Assembly: GCF_000766795.1 (NCBI RefSeq)
Contig: NZ_JPDS01000001.1
Coordinates: 811,001 to 875,000, forward strand
Source: Polaribacter sp. Hel1_85
GTDB taxonomy: Bacteria > Bacteroidota > Bacteroidia > Flavobacteriales > Flavobacteriaceae
Length of the DNA: 64,000 nt
Reading direction: 5' to 3'
This document shows, one piece after another, positions 44,287 to 53,911 of this stretch. A program made the translations under genes and the position numbers. The first letter of the stretch is position 1; every line of letters begins with the position of its first letter. Under the pieces are notes generated by a model that was not told the DNA's origin, ran no database searches, and saw nothing but the letters and a program-made list of their open reading frames with translations.

Positions 44287-45708
44287 ATGATAAAATCATT
44301 ATTGAATTATAAAAAAAGTGAATTTTACTTTTTTATTTTTCTAAGCATTCTAATATTTCTAATTTCTATAAATTACGGAATGTTTGATGATGATATCCTC
44401 TTTGGGTCAAAAATGGGGAATCAATTATATTACAATTCTATCTTCAATTGGAATATGCCAGATAGTTTTGATCCTGGTCATCCTCCTTTTTTGGGATTTA
44501 TTTTAACAGTTTTTTGGAATATATTTGGACATCATTTATGGGTAAGTCATTTAGCAATGCTTCCATTTACTTTTGGTTTCTTTTACCAACTTCATAAATT
44601 TATATCTTATTTTGTAAAGGAAAGAAGCTTACAATTTTGTGCATTTATATTAATAATAGTAGATCCTTCTCTTTCAACTTGTTTTGTTTTAGTTAATATG
44701 GAAATTATTATGCTATTTTTCTTTTTTTTAGCTGTAAATTCAATACTAAAAAACAAAATTTTATTTAAATTTATTGGTTTACTTTTTTTAAGTATTGTCT
44801 CTTATAGAAGTATGATGCTCTTTGCTGGTATTTTTTTATTCGATGTTCTCAATAAATTGTTTATTCAAAAAGAAGTAATAAAAAAAATTATTACAATTAA
44901 ATTTATTCTTTTATATTTTTTATCAAGTCTACCTGCATTTATATTTGTTGGTTGGAGACTTCTAACTAAAGGATGGCTGCAAACACATCCAAATTCTCCT
45001 TGGTCTGGAATGTGGCATTTTGCAGATTTTAAATATTTCATAAGAAATTTAGTTGTATTAGTTTGGCGATATTTAGACTTTGGAAGAATTTTTATAATGC
45101 TATTAATCGTCATCAGTTTTTTTATCTATGGAAAAAAAATAATAAAATCAATAAAGAATAAACAAATTCTACTTTTAGCAATATCTTCTGTAATACTAAT
45201 TATTATAACAATCATAAGCGTCACAAACTCTGTTGGCATTAGATACTTCATCGTTTCTTATATCTGTTTTAACTTATTTTCTTTTATAATTATTAGCAAG
45301 TACTTAAAGCTAAAAAAGGTTTTGTATTTCACTCTTTTAATTGGTTTAATTACAGGAAATCTATGGATATATCCAAAAGAACTTTCTCAAGGTTGGAGAG
45401 CTACATTAGGTCATTTACCATACCATTCATTAAGAATAAAAGCTATTGATTATTTAAATAATGAACATATAGATGTTTCAGAAGTTGGAAGTTTTTTCCC
45501 CAATTATACTACTTTAGATCTTATCGATTTTAGTGGAGATAAAAGATCTTTTGCTAAATTTACAGGAAAAAATAAATATGTTTTTTATGCTACTGTATAT
45601 AATTTAACGGAAGAAGATCTCAATATTTTAAATAATAATTATACTATATTAAAAGAATTCAATAATTTTAACACAACTATTACCATATATATATTAGATA
45701 CAAAATGA
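44287..45708 (+). CDS. Multi-pass membrane protein, GT-C (family 39/PMT-like) glycosyltransferase
   Basis: A 473-residue protein with about 11 transmembrane helices. The first periplasmic loop carries the acidic pair [11 protein letters not shown], and [14 protein letters not shown] matches the HPP signature of ArnT/PMT-type glycosyltransferases that use polyprenyl-phosphate sugars. The C-terminal 70 residues form a small soluble domain. The acceptor is unknown. Its stop overlaps the folD start by 4 bases. Confidence 0.75.
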   Translation: MIKSLLNYKKSEFYFFIFLSILIFLISINYGMFDDDILFGSKMGNQLYYNSIFNWNMPDSFDPGHPPFLGFILTVFWNIFGHHLWVSHLAMLPFTFGFFYQLHKFISYFVKERSLQFCAFILIIVDPSLSTCFVLVNMEIIMLFFFFLAVNSILKNKILFKFIGLLFLSIVSYRSMMLFAGIFLFDVLNKLFIQKEVIKKIITIKFILLYFLSSLPAFIFVGWRLLTKGWLQTHPNSPWSGMWHFADFKYFIRNLVVLVWRYLDFGRIFIMLLIVISFFIYGKKIIKSIKNKQILLLAISSVILIIITIISVTNSVGIRYFIVSYICFNLFSFIIISKYLKLKKVLYFTLLIGLITGNLWIYPKELSQGWRATLGHLPYHSLRIKAIDYLNNEHIDVSEVGSFFPNYTTLDLIDFSGDKRSFAKFTGKNKYVFYATVYNLTEEDLNILNNNYTILKEFNNFNTTITIYILDTK

Positions 45709-46581
45709 TTTTATTAGACGGAAAAAAAACAGCTGCAGAAATTAAAGAAGAAATTGCTTTAGAAGTAAGAGATTTAAAAGACAGAGGTCATGAAACACCT
45801 CATCTAGCTGCTGTAATTGTTGGAAATGATGGAGCAAGTATTACTTACGTAAACGCAAAAGTAAAAGCTTGTGAACGTGTTGGCTTTGAATCTACTTTAA
45901 TTAGATTGCCAGAAGAAACTACTGAAGAAGAATTATTAAATGAAATTGCTATCTTAAATATTGACAAAGATATTGATGGTTTTATTGTTCAACTTCCATT
46001 GCCAAAACATATTGATGAGCAAAAAATATTAATGGCTATAGATCCTGATAAAGATGTTGACGGATTTCATCCAACAAATGTTGGTAAAATGGCGTTAAAC
46101 TTACCTACTTTTATTTCTGCAACTCCTTTTGGAATTTTAGAATTATTAGACAGATACAATGTTGAAACTTCTGGAAAACACGTTGTTGTTTTAGGTAGAA
46201 GTCATATTGTAGGTAGCCCAATGAGTATTTTGTTATCACAAAAAAGGAAGGTTGGTAATGCTACAGTAACCATGTGTCATAGTAGAACAAAAAACTTAAA
46301 AGAATTTACTTTACAAGCAGATATTATTATTGCTGCTATTGGAATTCCTGAGTTTTTTAAAAGCAGATATGGTTAAAGATAATGTTACTGTTATTGATGT
46401 AGGAATTACTCGTTTAGCAGATTCTAGTAAAAAGAACGGATTTAGATTGGTTGGTGATGTTTCTTTTGATGAAGTTTCTAAAAAATCTGAATTTATAACA
46501 CCGGTACCTGGTGGAGTTGGGCCAATGACAATTGCAATGTTATTGAAAAACACATTATTAGCTTGCCAAAGAAATAACTAA
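45705..46581 (+). pseudogene. folD: folD with a +1-type frameshift (methylenetetrahydrofolate dehydrogenase/cyclohydrolase)
   Basis: FolD interconverts methylene-, methenyl- and formyl-tetrahydrofolate. The first 217 residues are normal, with [40 protein letters not shown] and [13 protein letters not shown]. The frame then ends after [12 protein letters not shown] at 46376, while the missing C-terminus ([19 protein letters not shown] to [17 protein letters not shown]) continues in the next frame to 46581. One extra T in the T6A4 run at 46353-46362 explains it; with one T less the product is 291 residues, the usual length. Sequencing error, a real mutation or slippage are possible. Confidence 0.9.
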
Positions 46582-46601
46582 AATTACTTTTTAAAATTTA
46601 T

Positions 46602-46638
46602 AAAAAAACGAACTAATTATATTAGCTCGTTTTTTTTT
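46602..46638. terminator. Bidirectional terminator between folD and the cupin gene
   Basis: ACGAACTAAT and ATTAGCTCGT pair with one mismatch, with an A-run before and a T-run after, between convergent genes. Confidence 0.8.
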
Positions 46639-46652
46639 ATGAAATTTATTTT

Positions 46653-47021
46653 CTATTCTTCTTCCCTATTTACCAGATCTATTGAAAAAGCAGGCAAACA
46701 AATAGCAATATATTCACATTGTTTCTCAAAAGGGTTTGAGTATTGAACTCTAGTGTTTTTCTCTATTTTGATAGATTGTCCTGTTTCTAAAACAACAGTT
46801 TCTCCTTCTATAATAAATTGCTTTTTTCCTTTTATGATGTAAGTATATTCATCAAATTCTGGGGTTTGAAAAGGTTCGCTCCAACCAGAAGGTGCTATCA
46901 TATGTGCAATACTTATTTGAGAATTTTTATCTGTAGCATTACCAAAATGTTCTTCAATTAACTTTCCGTCTGTTGTTGGAACTATAAAGGGTGATTTTTG
47001 AATTGTATATTTTTTTTTCAT
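46653..47021 (-). CDS. Small cupin-domain protein
   Basis: A 122-residue single-domain cupin. FDEYTYIIKGKKQFIIEGET and VLETGQSIKIEKNTRVQYSN form the two halves of the barrel; the usual metal histidines are partly missing (only one His in the first part). I chose the ATG at 47021; the upstream ATG at 47069 lies in a dispersed repeat (47035-47067) that would encode an unrelated 16-residue extension. Ligand and function are unknown. Confidence 0.78.
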   Translation of the reverse strand: MKKKYTIQKSPFIVPTTDGKLIEEHFGNATDKNSQISIAHMIAPSGWSEPFQTPEFDEYTYIIKGKKQFIIEGETVVLETGQSIKIEKNTRVQYSNPFEKQCEYIAICLPAFSIDLVNREEE

Positions 47022-47034
47022 AAAGATTGGTTTT

Positions 47035-47210
47035 GCGTAAGCGATTGAAATGGCATCCTTTTTATGCAAAAAACACTCATTTAATAAAAATAGTAAAATA
47101 TTATTTATTAGAAGAGTGTTTTTTAGATTGCTGAATTATTTCAGCATAAAAAGATATAACCTTTCGACTTCGCTCAAGATAAATTCCAAGCGCGGTTTTG
47201 TTTTAAAATA
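47035..47210 (+). repeat. Dispersed intergenic repeat, copy A
   Basis: The first module 47035-47067 (GCGTAAGCGATTGAAATGGC onward) is 32/33 identical to 61696-61728. The end module 47130-47159 (GCTGAATTATTTCAGCAT and AAAAGATATAA) matches 61786-61816. Both copies then run to a GCGCG word. The middle parts differ. In this copy the middle holds a terminator hairpin. Confidence 0.75.
47068..47124. terminator. Terminator-like hairpin inside repeat copy A
   Basis: AAAAAACACTC and GAGTGTTTTTT are perfect outer arms, and TTAATAAA and TTTATTAg continue the stem. It probably ends transcription of the lipoprotein gene at 47229. Confidence 0.6.
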
Positions 47211-47228
47211 AAACGAACAAAATACGCC

Positions 47229-47795
47229 CTAATTAAACCAAACTATAAACGATTTCATTTTTGCTAAATCTGGAATCTGTTCTTTGGTAACTTTTTGAGT
47301 GTTAAATTCTTTTAAACCTAATTCTTCGTTATCTATAGCAATTGTACAATTTAAATTGTCTAAAAACAAGGTTGCTGAAGAGAATGTACGTTCTATTTTA
47401 TTGATGCTATTGTTAGCATTAATTTCTGAAAAACTAGAATTTACAGTGATTCCAGATTCCGTTTTAAAACGCTCGTCATGAATTTCGATACTCTTAATCG
47501 TAGAAGTTGAATCTAATTGCTCTTTTGGCATAATTGTTAACAAAAGCTTCCCACCTTTTTCGAAAATAAAATACTCGTCATCTTCTTGAAAATAATTATC
47601 TCCTTGTGCTCCTTCACTTAAATTTTTAACAATAGAATCGTTTTTAAAAATTTTATTCAACTCTTGAATCGTAGTTTTTGTAGTAATTTCTCCAACTCTT
47701 CCTTTTTCAATTTTAAATTTACTACTGTTACTACAACTAATTATAAGTAGTGAAAAAGCGAATACTATTATTGGTAAGAGGTTCTTTTTAATCAT
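47229..47795 (-). CDS. Lipoprotein, function unknown
   Basis: A 188-residue lipoprotein (IVFAFSLLIISCSNSS). The N-terminal half contains RVGEITTKTTIQELNKIFKN and the centre EEDDEYFIFEKGGKLLLTIM; it looks alpha/beta with no family that I recognise. It lies 44 bases behind the HerA-like gene on the same strand and may be cotranscribed with it. Confidence 0.75.
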   Translation of the reverse strand: MIKKNLLPIIVFAFSLLIISCSNSSKFKIEKGRVGEITTKTTIQELNKIFKNDSIVKNLSEGAQGDNYFQEDDEYFIFEKGGKLLLTIMPKEQLDSTSTIKSIEIHDERFKTESGITVNSSFSEINANNSINKIERTFSSATLFLDNLNCTIAIDNEELGLKEFNTQKVTKEQIPDLAKMKSFIVWFN

Positions 47796-47839
47796 TTTGT
47801 TAGTTTTGTTCTTATTTAAACGTTCTTTTTTTGATTTTG

Positions 47840-49411
47840 TTACTTCAATACTTTTTTTAATATTCCAAATGCTGCTCTAATAAAAGTGGCACTTGTTAAT
47901 ACTTTTACAATTGGGTTCTGCCTTGTACTTCTTCTTCTAGAAACACTTCTAGAGGCTCTTTCTTCCCTTTGTCTTTCTTTCTCTTTTTCTTTAGCTAATT
48001 TTTCTTTTTCCTTTTTGTCTATTGCTGCTTTAATTGCTTTTTCTTCTGCTATATTTATCTTATTAATTTTAGAGTTTAGCAATTCATAAGCACTATCTCT
48101 ATCTAAATTTTCATTGTATTTATAAAAAAGACGTGAATTATTAATTACATTTTTAAGCTCTTTATCTGTAAGAATATCCATTCTACTCATTGGAGCACGC
48201 AACATAGTTCTTGCCAATGGAGTTGGAATTCCTTTTTCGTTTAAAACTGATACAAATGCTTCTCCAATACCTAATTGTGTTAACACTTCTTTGGTATCAT
48301 AATATTCTGAATCTGGATAATTTTCTGCAGCCAACTTAATTGCTTTTCTATCTTTTGCAGTAAAAGCTCTTAAAGCGTGCTGTATTTTTAAACCTAATTG
48401 TGCTAAAATATCTTCTGGCACATCTTTAGGGTTTTGGGTTACAAAATACAACCCAATTCCTTTAGAGCGAATTAGTTTTACGATGCTTTCTATTTGATTT
48501 AATAAAGCTTTTGAAGCTTCTTCAAACACCAAATGTGCTTCATCTATAAAGATGATTAATTCTGGTCTTCCAGAATCTCCTTGTTCTGGAAAAGTTTCAT
48601 ATACTTCTGCCAATAATTGCAACATAAATGTTGAAAACAACTTTGGTTTGTCTTGAATGTCTGTTAAACGCAACACAGAAATAATTCCTTTTCCATCTTC
48701 GTCTACTCTTGTTAAATCTTCTACATCAAAAGATTTTTCACCGAAGAATAAATCTCCTCCTTGTTGTTCTATTTCTACAATTTTACGCAAAATTGCACCT
48801 GTAGAAGAAGAAGAAATTCGTCCATATTCATTTTGGATTTCTTCCTTCCCTTCTTGTGTTACAAACTGTAAAACTTTTTTAAAATCTTTTATATCTAAAA
48901 GTGGTAATTTATTATCATCACAATATTTAAAAATGATAGCAACAATGCCGCTTTGTGTTTCTGTTAAATCTAAAATCCTAGATAATAAAACAGGACCAAA
49001 TTCTGAGATTGTTGCACGCAACCTTGTTCCATCTTGTTCAGAAATTGTTAAGACTTCAATAGGAAATTTTTTAGCAGTAAAAGGAAAACCAATTTTTGCA
49101 TGACGCTCATCAATTTTTGCATGTCCAGGACTTGGTTGTGCCAAACCAGATAAATCTCCTTTAATATCCATTAACAACACAGGAATTCCTTTATCTGAAA
49201 GGTTTTCTGCTAAAACTTGTAACGTTTTAGTTTTACCTGTACCTGTTGCACCAGCTATTAAACCATGTCTATTTAAAGTTTTTAAAGGAACTTTTACAAT
49301 TGCATTTGTTATGGTTTCTTCTCCTAACATTGCTGCACCAAGTTCTATAAAATCTCCTTTGGTTTTATAACCGTTATTAATGTATTCAAAAAATTCTTCC
49401 TGCTGACTCAT
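47840..49411 (-). CDS. HerA-like ATPase (DUF853 type)
   Basis: A 523-residue cytoplasmic ATPase. The Walker A is GATGTGKTKT at about 53-62, the Walker B LIIFIDEAHLVFEEAS at about 290, with SKGIGLYFVTQNPKDVPEDI as sensor region. This is the HerA/VirB4-type helicase core of the DUF853 family. The C-terminus has a Lys/Glu/Arg-rich helix (about 445-495). The role in DNA processing or membrane transport is not known. No NurA nuclease is nearby. Confidence 0.92.
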   Translation of the reverse strand: MSQQEEFFEYINNGYKTKGDFIELGAAMLGEETITNAIVKVPLKTLNRHGLIAGATGTGKTKTLQVLAENLSDKGIPVLLMDIKGDLSGLAQPSPGHAKIDERHAKIGFPFTAKKFPIEVLTISEQDGTRLRATISEFGPVLLSRILDLTETQSGIVAIIFKYCDDNKLPLLDIKDFKKVLQFVTQEGKEEIQNEYGRISSSSTGAILRKIVEIEQQGGDLFFGEKSFDVEDLTRVDEDGKGIISVLRLTDIQDKPKLFSTFMLQLLAEVYETFPEQGDSGRPELIIFIDEAHLVFEEASKALLNQIESIVKLIRSKGIGLYFVTQNPKDVPEDILAQLGLKIQHALRAFTAKDRKAIKLAAENYPDSEYYDTKEVLTQLGIGEAFVSVLNEKGIPTPLARTMLRAPMSRMDILTDKELKNVINNSRLFYKYNENLDRDSAYELLNSKINKINIAEEKAIKAAIDKKEKEKLAKEKEKERQREERASRSVSRRRSTRQNPIVKVLTSATFIRAAFGILKKVLK

Positions 49412-49509
49412 CTACTTAAATTTTGATAAAAATAATCAAAGTTTAATTGTTAGGAAATTTTTTGAAGATTTTGTTGAAAATAGTTTTTAATAAAAACCAT
49501 TTATAAAAA

Positions 49510-49540
49510 AAAGAGGTTTAATATTTAGTTAAACCTCTTT
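49510..49540 (-). terminator. Terminator of the second DHH phosphoesterase gene
   Basis: AAAGAGGTTTAA and TTAAACCTCTTT are perfect arms; on the minus strand a run of T follows. Confidence 0.85.
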
Positions 49541-49570
49541 ATACTATTTTAATATATTGTAAAAAGAAAA

Positions 49571-50578
49571 TTATTCTTGTTTAGGGAAATACTGTGGAAT
49601 TAATCCTTTTAATTTTTCTAATGTTTCTGCTACAGTTAACTCACACATTCCACCAGAAGCATTTGCATGTCCTCCACCATTAAAATGTTCTTTTGCTAAA
49701 ATATTTACTGGGTTTTCTACTCCTTTAGATCTAAAAGAAATTTTCATAATTCCATCTCTTTCTGTAAATACAATGGCAGCTTTCATTCCTTTAATAGATA
49801 AAACGGTATTTGCTAAACTATCTGTGTCTCCTTTTTTGTAATTGTATTTTGCCAATTCTTCTTTAGATAAAGAAATAATTGCAACATTGTGTTCATATAA
49901 AATCTCTAACTTTTCGCTCATTGCATATCCTTGCAAACGCAAACGACTTTCTGTATTATTATCGCTTAATTTTTCATGAATTAAATGATGTTCTACACCT
50001 GCAGCTAAAATTTTTGCTAAAACTTCATGCGTTCTTGGTTTTACAGAATTGAATCTAAAACTACCTGTATCTGTTAAAATACCTAAATATAATGGTGTTC
50101 CTATTTTTTCATCTAACAAATCTATATGTCCAGATTGTTCTATTAAATCTACAATTAATTGTGATGTTGATGATGCTGTTGTTTCAGAAACCGTTATTGT
50201 AGGAAACTCTTCAGGATTTAAATGATGATCTATCATAATTTTCTTGCAAGTTGCTTCTTCTAACAAAGCTTGCATTTCTGGTCCTACTCTATTAGTTGCG
50301 TTATAATCTAAACAGAAAATTAAATCTGCTTTTTGCATTTGTGCAGTTACTTCTTCTGGATTTTCTTCCATTAAAAGAATTGCTGAAGTATCTAACCAAT
50401 ATAAAAAATCGGGTGCTTTATCTGGATGACAAACAACTACTTTTTTACCTAATTTTTCTATAAAATAAAGTAAACCTAAAGAAGAACTAATTGAATCTCC
50501 ATCTGCAGATTTATGTGCTGTAATAACAATATTTGATGCAGCTAGAATTTCTGCTTCTATTTGTTTGTAAATATTCAT
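49571..50578 (-). CDS. DHH family phosphoesterase (NrnA-like), copy 2
   Basis: A 335-residue paralogue of the gene at 11074-12102. MIDHHLNPEEFP and GGGHANASGG are kept, but the first motif is ITAHKSADGDSISS where the other copy has IGHRNPDGDAMGS, so an Asn-Pro is replaced. Both copies may act on oligoribonucleotides, pAp or cyclic-dinucleotide products. I prefer the ATG at 50578 (MNIYKQIEAEI) to the one six codons upstream at 50596. The gene has its own terminator. Confidence 0.9.
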   Translation of the reverse strand: MNIYKQIEAEILAASNIVITAHKSADGDSISSSLGLLYFIEKLGKKVVVCHPDKAPDFLYWLDTSAILLMEENPEEVTAQMQKADLIFCLDYNATNRVGPEMQALLEEATCKKIMIDHHLNPEEFPTITVSETTASSTSQLIVDLIEQSGHIDLLDEKIGTPLYLGILTDTGSFRFNSVKPRTHEVLAKILAAGVEHHLIHEKLSDNNTESRLRLQGYAMSEKLEILYEHNVAIISLSKEELAKYNYKKGDTDSLANTVLSIKGMKAAIVFTERDGIMKISFRSKGVENPVNILAKEHFNGGGHANASGGMCELTVAETLEKLKGLIPQYFPKQE

Positions 50579-50784
50579 GAATTTTATTTTGTGCAATTGC
50601 TATTTGTATTACAATTGTATTTTAAAAAAAAGATGCGAAGTTAGTTTTATTATTGAAGTGAAAAAGGAAGAATTTATAGTTTTTAATTTGAAAACCCTAC
50701 TTCGTTCTAAATGTTTCTTCAAAAAAAAAATAGTTTTCTAAAATTTGATTTTTATAATTAATACTGAAACTAATTCAAATAAAT

Positions 50785-50813
50785 AAAGGTCTTACTAAAT
50801 AAGCAAGACCTTT
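50785..50813 (-). terminator. Terminator of the DUF1566 gene
   Basis: AAAGGTCTT and AAGACCTTT are perfect arms with an 11-base loop, followed on the minus strand by TTTATTTATTT. The stretch 50597-50784 shows no gene. Confidence 0.75.
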
Positions 50814-50834
50814 GTAACAAATATTTAAAGTCGT

Positions 50835-52061
50835 TTAATTTTTGATATTTCTTACACTTCTTACATAATTATAAACATATCTTACATCTCCTTGAGGACC
50901 AAAATAATCTGGATAAGCAGACGAACTACCACTTTTAGGATCACTTCTTTGACAACCAGCTCCATGAACATCCATTAAAACACCATTCATTTGACCTTGT
51001 CCCTCACCAAAAGCAATGTATACTGCACCAGAATAAGGATTTACCCCATCTAAATGAGTTGTTCCTGTCCAAAAATATGGATATTGTCCACTACTTCCTT
51101 CTGGATCTTTAATTTCTGTTGTATCAAAAACGGAATCAATTGCTGGTGAATTAGTAGTTTGTGGCGATTTTGAGTAATCTACAATACTTTGTAATTCTTT
51201 AGCATTTGGTAATCTCCAATCAGAATAATCAGCTAATTCTAAGTTTTCTGAATACGCTAAAGAAGATTTCCAATCCAATCCTGTACCATTATCAGCTTTT
51301 TGCCACATTAAACCAGTAGCATTATCACTTACAGTTCCATCTCCATTATCTACAAAATCGTTTTTACCATAAGAGGTATTTCCTCTAACCATTCTAAAAT
51401 ACATTGTATTTACGTTTCCTGTACCAACTTTGTATTTAGGATACCCTTTTATACGTCCGTCTACAAAATTAACACCAAAAACCGTTTCATCACTACTCAT
51501 AGTTACACCAACATATTGTGTAGAAGACCAAGTTTGAGCATCAATTTCTCTTTCTCCTATACTTACATCTCCTATTGATTGTTTAAAAAAATTAGTATCT
51601 ATAAAGAAATCAACTGCTTTCTGACCTTCAACCTGACCCGTAAATAAAATTAAAGAATAAAGTTCTTTTATTGTTGGAACTCTCCAATCATTATATCCTC
51701 CTAAATTAGAGTTTTCTGCTTTGGTAAAAGCTTCATCATAACTAATTTTTGCTCCCATATCTTCTTCCCACATTAAACCTGTTATATTGTCTGTAATAGT
51801 TCCATCTTCATTATTTTGATAAGATGGTTGGTTTCCTGAATAGTTTGCATCCTGTCCATAAAAATCTTCATTTTCACTTACCAATGAAACAGGACTCACA
51901 TCAGAATAAAAGTTTGTTACCTCTGTATCTACAATTGAATAAGGATATTCTAAATTAAGTATCGTGTCTTCTGAACTTTGAGAATCTTCAATGTCTTCTG
52001 AATCTTTACTACAACCAATTAGAATTCCTAAAAAGGCAATAAATAATACATATTTTTTCAT
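50835..52061 (-). CDS. Lipoprotein with two DUF1566 (Lcl-type) domains
   Basis: A 408-residue lipoprotein (LFIAFLGILIGCSKDSED). Two DUF1566 copies are present: ITDNITGLMWEEDMG to NDWRVPTIKELYSLI (about 90-145) and VSDNATGLMWQKADN to SDWRLPNAKELQSIV (about 240-300). The domain, related to the Legionella collagen-like adhesin Lcl C-terminus, is thought to bind surfaces or glycans. The start is the ATG at 52061, because the 41 codons before it encode no signal. Confidence 0.87.
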   Translation of the reverse strand: MKKYVLFIAFLGILIGCSKDSEDIEDSQSSEDTILNLEYPYSIVDTEVTNFYSDVSPVSLVSENEDFYGQDANYSGNQPSYQNNEDGTITDNITGLMWEEDMGAKISYDEAFTKAENSNLGGYNDWRVPTIKELYSLILFTGQVEGQKAVDFFIDTNFFKQSIGDVSIGEREIDAQTWSSTQYVGVTMSSDETVFGVNFVDGRIKGYPKYKVGTGNVNTMYFRMVRGNTSYGKNDFVDNGDGTVSDNATGLMWQKADNGTGLDWKSSLAYSENLELADYSDWRLPNAKELQSIVDYSKSPQTTNSPAIDSVFDTTEIKDPEGSSGQYPYFWTGTTHLDGVNPYSGAVYIAFGEGQGQMNGVLMDVHGAGCQRSDPKSGSSSAYPDYFGPQGDVRYVYNYVRSVRNIKN

Positions 52062-52167
52062 TTCGTTTATCTTTTTTTTATTTATTGGTTTGACCCTTTT
52101 TATTGTAAAAAGTTTAAATAAAAATTGAATAAATTTAGATTTATTTTGAGACGTAAATTTTACGCAT

Positions 52168-52206
52168 AAAAAAAGAACTAACAATGAAGTAGTTAGCTCT
52201 TTTTTT
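52168..52206 (-). terminator. Terminator of the LytTR/2TM operon
   Basis: AAAGAACTAAC and GTTAGCTCTTT pair with one mismatch around a 9-base loop, with T-runs on both strands. It lies about 250 bases after the response-regulator stop. Confidence 0.65.
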
Positions 52207-52369
52207 CATCAAATAAACATTTACAATATGTTATAAAATCAAAAATTGCAAAAAGAGATATAAAATGCTTTAAATACTTTCTTCATTGTTCAAAAATGAA
52301 ATTTATCACCTTTAATAAAACAAGAAATATAGTGAATTGTTATTTTGTGCAAGTGAATAGTTAAAAATA

Positions 52370-52417
52370 CTTCTCGATACATTTTCTTCATTCTTCAGAA
52401 AACACTCGAAATGACAA
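52370..52417. repeat. Short imperfect palindrome of a dispersed type
   Basis: CTTCTCGATACATTTTCTTC and AGAAAACACTCGAAATGACA can form an imperfect hairpin. The wording resembles intergenic repeats common in flavobacterial genomes. The rest of 52207-52456 shows no gene. Confidence 0.35.
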
Positions 52418-52456
52418 ACTCTACCTACTCTCACTTTGAAACTTAAAAACTAATTA

Positions 52457-53212
52457 TTAATCAATCCAATTTTTAAAGCCTTTTACACGCTCTCTACTTA
52501 CAATAATTTCGGTTTCGTTATAAGAATGTAAAATCAATTTTAAACGTGAATTAGAATAAGCTATTATATCCTTAATTGAATTAATATGAATAATGAAGGT
52601 ACGATTTACTCTAAAAAAATGCTCTGGATTTAATTGTTCTTGCCAATGCTCTAAAGAATAATCTAATAAATAATTTCTGTTTTCTTTTGTATGAATATAG
52701 GTAGATTTATTCTCGCTATAATAACACTCAACTTCATCTATATGAATAATTTTTATATGTTGGCCAACTTTAATTGTTAGTCTTTTTTTAAACTTTCTAT
52801 CAACCGGATTTACTAATAATTTTCTGATGTCATCCAAGTTTACTTGAACATCTGTTTGCTTTGGTTGATTTTCTTTAAACTTATCTACTGCTACTTTTAA
52901 TTCATCTTCATCTAAAGGTTTTAGCAAATAGTCTACACTATTTAATTTAAAAGCTTTTAATGCATATTCATCATAAGCAGTTGTGAAAATAATGGCAGAT
53001 TTTACTTCAATTTCTTCAAAAATCTCGAAAGATAATCCGTCTGAAAGTTGAATATCTAAAAATATTAAATCTGGATGCTCATTATTTTGTAACCAATTTA
53101 AAGATTCTTCTACAGAATGTAACATTTGCTGAACTTCTATTTCTAGAGTTGCTAACATTCTACTAAGCCTTCTTGCTGCTGGCTTTTCATCTTCAATTAT
53201 TAATATGTTCAT
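52457..53212 (-). CDS. LytTR-family response regulator
   Basis: A 251-residue regulator. The receiver domain (1-120) has the acidic pocket IIEDEKPAARR and the phosphorylation site LIFLDIQLSDG (Asp about 53), with the Lys in YLLKPLDE. The C-terminal LytTR DNA-binding domain lies at about 140-250 (IDEVECYYSENKSTYIHTKE, FFRVNRTFIIHINSI). It is the partner of the LytS-like kinase at the other end of this operon, with five 2TM genes between. Confidence 0.95.
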   Translation of the reverse strand: MNILIIEDEKPAARRLSRMLATLEIEVQQMLHSVEESLNWLQNNEHPDLIFLDIQLSDGLSFEIFEEIEVKSAIIFTTAYDEYALKAFKLNSVDYLLKPLDEDELKVAVDKFKENQPKQTDVQVNLDDIRKLLVNPVDRKFKKRLTIKVGQHIKIIHIDEVECYYSENKSTYIHTKENRNYLLDYSLEHWQEQLNPEHFFRVNRTFIIHINSIKDIIAYSNSRLKLILHSYNETEIIVSRERVKGFKNWID

Positions 53213-53259
53213 TTTTATTAGTTGTTAGTTTTTAATGTTGAGTTCTTAGTTAAAAAAAG

Positions 53260-53571
53260 TTATTCTTTCATAAATTCATTAATTTTTCTTTCTTCCCAAT
53301 CTCTTCCATATTTACTTGTAAATCCAAAAGTATTTATTACATCAGCAGCTAAGAAAACTCCCCAAATAAACCAGATAGGAATATGAGTAAAGCCATCATC
53401 ATCAAAATGATTACTTACAACAAAATCTCCAAATATTTTAAATGAAAATTTCCAAACAAAAGTTAAAAACAAATTAACCAATATGTAAGTAACTATGTGT
53501 TTGTAGAAGTTTTTGATTTCATCAACTCTTAATTTTGCTCTTATTAATTTTTTCTCATCTAAGTATTCCAT
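53260..53571 (-). CDS. 2TM domain protein 1 of 5
   Basis: A 103-residue protein of the 2TM family: a basic amphipathic start (DEKKLIRAKLRVDEIKNFYK), two transmembrane helices (about 26-46 and 66-86) and the conserved tail YGRDWEERKINEFMKE. I place the start at the ATG at 53571, because the other family members have about eleven residues before the A-K pair; the ATG at 53598 would overlap the upstream gene by 23 bases. Its middle loop is longer than in the others. Confidence 0.85.
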   Translation of the reverse strand: MEYLDEKKLIRAKLRVDEIKNFYKHIVTYILVNLFLTFVWKFSFKIFGDFVVSNHFDDDGFTHIPIWFIWGVFLAADVINTFGFTSKYGRDWEERKINEFMKE

Positions 53572-53575
53572 CTCT

Positions 53576-53911
53576 TTAAATGTATTTACTACGTTCATCT
53601 TCTTTTTCCATTAATTCTTTAATTTTCTTTTCTTCCCAATCACTCCCAAGACCTAAAGATTTAAAACCAAAAACTCCTAACCAATGAAAAAACATTCCTA
53701 TTCCCCAGAAAACCCATGTAGAATACACTCCAAAATTAGAAAAAGTATCTACTAATTGATATCCACTTTTTGTCAATCCCCAAATAACAACTCCACTAAT
53801 AAAAATATTAACTAACACGTACACTATTAAATGAACGTAAAACCCTTTTATGGCTTTTACTCTCTTTTTAGCTCTTAAAAAACTGTCTTCTTGTATAAAT
53901 TTATTATCCAC
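53576..53911 (-). CDS. 2TM domain protein 2 of 5
   Basis: A 111-residue 2TM protein. It has the pattern EDSFLRAKKRVKAIKGFYVH, helices at about 27-48 and 70-92, and GLGSDWEEKKIKELMEKE at the end. It overlaps the next upstream 2TM gene by 8 bases. The family has no known biochemical role; a signalling or membrane-organising partner of the kinase is an inference from gene order. Confidence 0.87.
   Translation of the reverse strand: MDNKFIQEDSFLRAKKRVKAIKGFYVHLIVYVLVNIFISGVVIWGLTKSGYQLVDTFSNFGVYSTWVFWGIGMFFHWLGVFGFKSLGLGSDWEEKKIKELMEKEDERSKYI

Noticed and set aside
46340..46376. Programmed -1 frameshift in folD
   Set aside because: The T6A4 run looks like a slippery site, but the downstream part lies in the +1 frame, so a -1 shift would not join the two halves. 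An indel or slippage of the polymerase fits better.
47022..47069. N-terminal extension of the cupin protein
   Set aside because: These codons lie in the dispersed repeat (47035-47067) shared with 61696-61728, so they are not part of the protein family.
48657..49103. Plus-strand ORF of 148 codons
   Set aside because: It is antisense to the HerA-like ATPase gene, whose motifs are complete; the ORF is a shadow of its codon pattern.
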